This document shows, piece by piece, positions 55,901-61,900 of a stretch of DNA of 64,000 bases. Position 1 is the stretch's first letter; each line of letters starts with the position of its first letter. The DNA is from Salvator merianae. Taxonomy: Eukaryota; Chordata; Lepidosauria; Squamata; Teiidae. The position numbers were made by a program, and so were the translations under genes. The stretch spans positions 8,199,474 through 8,263,473 of the forward strand of contig QVOM02000023.1 in the NCBI GenBank assembly GCA_003586115.2, in the 5' to 3' direction. The notes beneath the pieces were generated by a model. It made no database searches and had not been told where the DNA came from. It saw nothing but the letters and a program-made list of their open reading frames with translations.

Positions 55901-58900
55901 TCAGGGTGGGTTGGAAGGAAACTGCGAGGAGCTGAGCACGATCCACAGATAACTGGTTTTTGGAAAGGAGTTCTGGACAGCAAAAAGCCTAGATGGTGTG
56001 GATCTTTTAGGAATGATAGCAGGTGTAGGCCTACAACATCTGGAGACCAAAAATGGAGAAAGGCCTCCATGGGGTAGAAGTACCTGTCACCCTGCATTGC
56101 AATGCCCATAAGCTATTTAATATCCATGGCTACTAGAATGTATGCCTAGATGCTGCCTCCAGGGTGTGGAAAGACTGGAATGATGCCTCTGAAGGCCGTT
56201 TGCAAGGAGTTGAGGGCAGGTTAAGGTTTTGCCTTCATCTTCTGCTTAAGAATGTCCAGAAGCCATTGGTGGGCCACTGTGTGAGACGGGATGCTGGACT
56301 AGATGGGCTGTGGCCTGATCCAGCAGGGCTCCTCTTATGTTCTCAAGCAAGCCAGTGGTTAAGGATGATAGAAGTTATTTCCAATGGCAGCTGTTCCAGA
56401 TGAAAAACTGGGTTCCCCACTGACAGAGTCACAGCAGAGATGATCTTGAGTGGTCATCAGGGACCTGTACACCTGTGTGAGCCTCTGAGCTAGATCTGTG
56501 TGGCTAAAGGCAATGTGCATGGATAGTTAGGATTTCAGTTACTGTTTTCTTGGACTTGCTCATGCAGAATATGCTGTGGACCTCTTGGTAGTCTCAGTTC
56601 CACTTCTCCTGCCCTTGTCCAACATCACAAGCTGCCTTGTTTTCCTGCCCCCTCCCCGATCAGACTCTGTGAGTGATCCATGTCTTGCTTTATCCTAACC
56701 TGGGGTTCTTTGGGGTGCAGGAGATCTGCTTGTCTGACCCTCCTGTAGTCATGACGTTGGTGGACGGGCCCACCGGAGAAAATGACAATCTGATCTGCGT
56801 GGCCTACAGACACCAGTTTGATTTGGTCAACGAGAGCACAGGTGAATCCTACAGGTTGCATCACGTTGAATCAAGCAGGGTAAGTTGTTTGGGCCTTGCT
56901 ACTGAGTTCGCACCATCTGCCATCTTTCATTTCTTGTTGGAAGGGTCTTGGCCTGAGAAAAGATGCAGGGCACCTTGGCATCACGACGGCATTCTATATG
57001 GTGCTTAGGACACACTATCCTTGTGAGTCCAGTGTTTAAAAAAAGATAACAGTATCCTTGAGAGAAACTAACCAGTCTCGAATCTTTTGTCCTGCTGTCT
57101 CCTATAAACTGTGTTTTGCTCTGAGACTGGCGGGCCTTGTCTGTTTGCTTATATCAACCTGGCCCTTAAATCAGAAGGGGAAAAATGAAATGTGCCGTCA
57201 CAGCAGCTGGAATTTTTTTTGCTTGCAATTTGCATCACCTGTTCAGCTTTGCTGAGGAGTTTGGCAGGAGTGTAATAATAGCTTCGCTCCTTTGGTGTGA
57301 CAGAGGGGAGGGTGTATATGAAATGCCTGTTCATCACAAGTCAGAAGAGAGTTTGCAGCAATACAGAACTGGCAAGCTTGCAATGTTCAAGAGCAGAGTC
57401 CTTAGAATCATAGAGTTGGAAGGGACCTCCAGGGTCACTGAGTCCAACCCCCTGCACAATGCAGGATCCACTAAACCATCCCAGACAGATGTCTGCCCAG
57501 TCTCTCCTTGAAGACCTCCAGCGAAGGAGAGCTCACCACCCCCTGGGCAGCCTGTTCCATTGACTGATCGCTCTTACTGTCAGAAAGCTTTTTCTAATAT
57601 CTAGTCTGTATCTCCTCCCTTGAAGCTTCATCCCGTTGTTTCTAGTCCTTCCTTCTTGTGTAAGTGAGAACAGGACCAATCCCTCTGCACTGTGACAGCC
57701 CTTCTTCTCTGAGTAGTCTTCTCTAGTTTAGTTTAAACGTGGGCATCTCTCTCCTTGTTTCCTGAGCATCCTCACTCACTACAGTGGAAACAAAGTGCAA
57801 GAACCCAGCCAAGGTAGCTTTCAAGATGTTGATGTATGCATATCGTGGACTGGATATGCTGAATAACTTGCAGTTCCAAAGGGTGGCGACAGCGGCAGAC
57901 ATCAGGAAGGAAAACTTTGCTGATGCTCATGAAGGATAAAAAAGACCAAACAAGGGAGAGAGTAAATATTAGGGATGGTGAACAGGGACCAGAAAACATT
58001 GTTGCTAACCAGATGGGGTAATGGCTCCACAGGGACTAGACTAGAAGCCATTTTGACTCTACTTCACTCATGCTGATGGTGTTCGTGAAAGATCTGTGCT
58101 TCACCATTGGGCTCAGGGACATAAGCCAAATCATTTGTTCGACATTCTGACAAATGACTCAGCTATCAATTAAGTATTTGTTAGTTTGTTTATATTACTC
58201 TTCCACTCTATCCCTAAAGGGCTCAAGGTGGGTCATAATAACGTCGGCATCAAAACAGATAAAATGAGTTAATTATATAGGAAAGGGAGTACTTTGTATC
58301 TTTTGAGAGAAAGTTGCGCATAAGCACAAACATGTATGTTCTCACTGATATATTGTTATTTATCCTTTTCACTTGTGTGTATGTGTGGAAGAGTTAAAAA
58401 TAAATCTCCACAATATATATGAAAAATTTTTTTATAAACCAGTCATAGATTCCAGAATTTGGTGATATATACTGTGTTGGTAGATAATGGCACAGGTGAG
58501 GGGGGAGATTTCTCTCTTCTGCTCCGTGCCAAGGGTCTGAATTCTGCTCAGAGTTTGCAGTAAGCTCAGTCTCTGGCCTGGCCACTATCCTTGCCCATTA
58601 CCATTGCAGGTTAATTTTGTTGCAGCTATTGATGTCTACGAAGATGGAGAAGCCGGCCTGCTCTTGTGTTACAACTGTAAGTACTGTTGATACTCGGCCA
58701 TGGGTAGGATCCCCGAGCTTTTGGGGGCTGGGTGCACATTTGGAAATCTAGGAAGCAATCAGAGGCATTGCAAAATATCCATGGCATAGAAAAAAAAGTG
58801 GTTATTTAAGGAAGGGGGAAAAAAGAGGCTGGAAAGTGGCAAAACAGTCCTCCAGGAACCCAGCCAAGCAAAGAAAGATCAAGCAACTTTCAGCGAATTG

Positions 58901-61900
58901 TCACAAAGGCAAAGCAAAACTTTCCTAGCCCCCAGCAAACATCCAAGAAAGTAGAACCAACACATTTTTTCCTTTTAGCCTGAGAATTCACAAAGCAGGG
59001 AGTGTCTTATCTTTTTGCTCTCAGGCAGAACTTAGAAGATGGTACCTGCTTCGCTGGTGACAATGCTGATAGTTTAGTGGAGAGGTGGGAGGGAGTAGGA
59101 AAAGGGAGAGAGATAGGAGACCCGGTTGTTTACCAATTGCAAACCCTCCCCTCCACGATCAAGTTACTCATGGCGTTAGTACGTCATCTCTTAGATGCAT
59201 CCAACTAATCCATGCATTGAGGCATCATCTCTTAGATGCATCCAACTAATCCATGCATTGAGGCAGCCGGCTGTTGCTAGGCAACCACTCGGTGTTTTCC
59301 CCTCAAGCATCTCTGTGTTTGAGGAGCTTTGTCATTGCCCTGTGAGGTAATGTCTGGAGGTTTATTGTTATACAGATACCTGCCTCTCAGGGCTAAACTA
59401 TCATTGGTCTCAAGGCTCGAATGTCTGCCAGGTGGTGGAACTGGTCTACTGGATATACCAGAAACAGCTCCTTTAGCACAGCCATTATGGTAGAGAATTG
59501 CTTAGCACAGTTCCAGTTATAGATTCCCAGTGCAGGAAATGCGGCTTTCTCGTATAACATGGTACTACATTCCATGAACCCAAGAGATGCGTATCATCCC
59601 CAATAATAATTTATGAGAAGTTAAGGGAATTGGCGTGTGCTTCTGGTTCTCTAGTGTACATTGCCTAAAATAAAACACAAAGTATATTTTGTCCCAAGTG
59701 CTTTCCTGCTGTTGTCTCCCTTGAGATTAACAGGAGTCTCTTGTTACAGATATTTGCTACTACCGCAAAGTATGTCCTTTCAACGGGAGCTCGCCTTTGG
59801 TTCAGCCGTCAGCATCCGACTTCCACTTCAGCTGGAACCAGGTTCCGTATGCTATCGGTAAGATGAACCAGCAGCTGTTCATCTCAGACTGTGGGTAGCG
59901 TGTGGTGATTTGGTGTTGGACAAACCACCACTGTAGTATACCAGCTCAAGTACTGAGCCAGGACCAAATCCTGCCAAGACCTGGTCCCCTACTTAGCTGG
60001 GGAACCTCAGCTGGAGACTTTGGACCCATCACTGCCTCTCAGCTCAATCCGTCTCACAGTACTGCTGTGAGAAGAAGATAGAAGGCGGGAGAATCATGCT
60101 TACAACCTTGATGTCTTCAGAGAAAACGTGTAATAGGACCACGATAAAATACAAGTACTGGAAGGTGTCAGGTCGGGGGTCAGGGCCCTGCGTGGGGGTC
60201 CCCGATTAGGGTTAGGGTTAGGGCCCCGTGGCTAGCTGCAGGCGTGGGGGTCGCGCCATCATGCTTGGGGCGGGCCCGTGAGTGGAGGTGGGGTGTCAGG
60301 TCGGGGGTCGGGGCCCTGCGTGGGGGTCCCCGATTAGGGTTAGGGTTAGGGCCCCGTGGCTAGCTGCGGGCGTGGGGGTCGCGCCGTCATGCTCGGGGCG
60401 GGCCCGTGAGTGGAGGTGGGTGGTCAGGTCGGGGGTCGGGGCCCTGCGTGGGGGTCCCCGATTAGGGTTAGGGTTAGGGCCCCGTGGCTAGCTGCGGGCG
60501 TGGGGGTCGCGCCGTCATGCTCGGGGCGGGCCCGTGAGTGGAGGTGGGTGGTCAGGTCGGGGGTCGGGGCCCTGCGTGGGGGTCCCCGATTAGGGTTAGG
60601 GTTAGGGCCCCGTGGCTAGCTGCGGGCGTGGGGGTCGCGCCGTCATGCTCGGGGCGGGCCCGTGAGTGGAGGTGGGTGGTCAGGTCGGGGGTCGGGGCCC
60701 TGCGTGGGGGTCCCCGATTAGGGTTAGGGTTAGGGCCCCGTGGCTAGCTGCGGGCGTGGGGGTCGCGCCGTCATGCTCGGGGCGGGCCCGGGAGTGGAGG
60801 TGGGTGGTCAGGTCGGGGGTCGGGCCCCTGCGTGGGGGTCCCCGATTAGGGTTAGGGTTAGGGCCTCGTAGCTAGCTGCGGGCGTGGGGGTCGCGCCGTC
60901 ATGCTCGGGGCGGGCCTGTGAGTGGAGGTGGGTGGTCAGGTCGGGGGTCGGGGCCCTGCGTGGGGGTCCTCGATTAGGGTTAGCGTTAGGGGTCCGTGGC
61001 TAGCTGCAGGCGGGGGGGGGGTCCAATTGTACAAGTTCCAATACCCCGTTTCAAGCAGAAATCAATCCAGCTTGTTCAATGCACGTTTTATACTGTGAAG
61101 AAAGTTGTCATCTTCTTTATTTCCCTTACCAATCTAAGGGAAAATATTTTACAGCTCTAAGGCCCTTTCTGCACTGGGTCTTATTCCCGATTATATCCTG
61201 GAATAGGGACCTGCCATCCGCAGGCTAGTGCAGACTATAGCAGACTCTGGACTCTTCACCAATATCATCTTTCTCTCTTCTCTCATTGGCATCCATTTTG
61301 TTTGAATTTTAGACATTGTGAATTCCTCGAGGCAAGGACTTGTAACTTTGTTGTTATGCTCCACAGCAACAGGTTGCTGACGTTGTCATTTGAGTTAGTC
61401 ACAAAGCAAACACACTGATGCTGGTTTTGTGTCTTCATGAAAATGAGCCATTGTCTCCTCTTGCAGTTTGCGCCTTTCCTTACATTTTGGCCTTTACAAC
61501 CGATTCCATTGAGATCCGGTTGGTCGTGAATGGGAACCTCGTCCACACGGCTGTGGTTCCAGCCCTTCAGTTGGTGGCATCCAGGGTAAGCAATTGGAAG
61601 AGAGAATCCCGTCTTACTCCATGTGGTATTGTATTGGCTACTGTGAAAACAGCCAAGTTGTTCTAGATTGTTCGGTTTATGTGTCTCCACTGATAATGCC
61701 TAGACAAAGTATCCTAGAATTCTGGGAACTGTAGTTCAGCAAAATCTGGAGGACAGTTGTTTCAGCACCTCAGACTTCTTTGCACCAATTTTGAACAATG
61801 TTCATTTGACATTGTCCTTATAGAACTGCCACTGTACTTTGGCTGTGATCCCACACACTAAAAGGGGTGGGCCCAGGGTGAATTTAAGTCTCAAGGGATG

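Noticed and set aside
60282..60875. Four identical 69-codon open frames, 128 bases apart
   Set aside because: They are a by-product of the GC-rich satellite; 128 is not a multiple of 3, there are no splice sites linking them, and no known domain is present.
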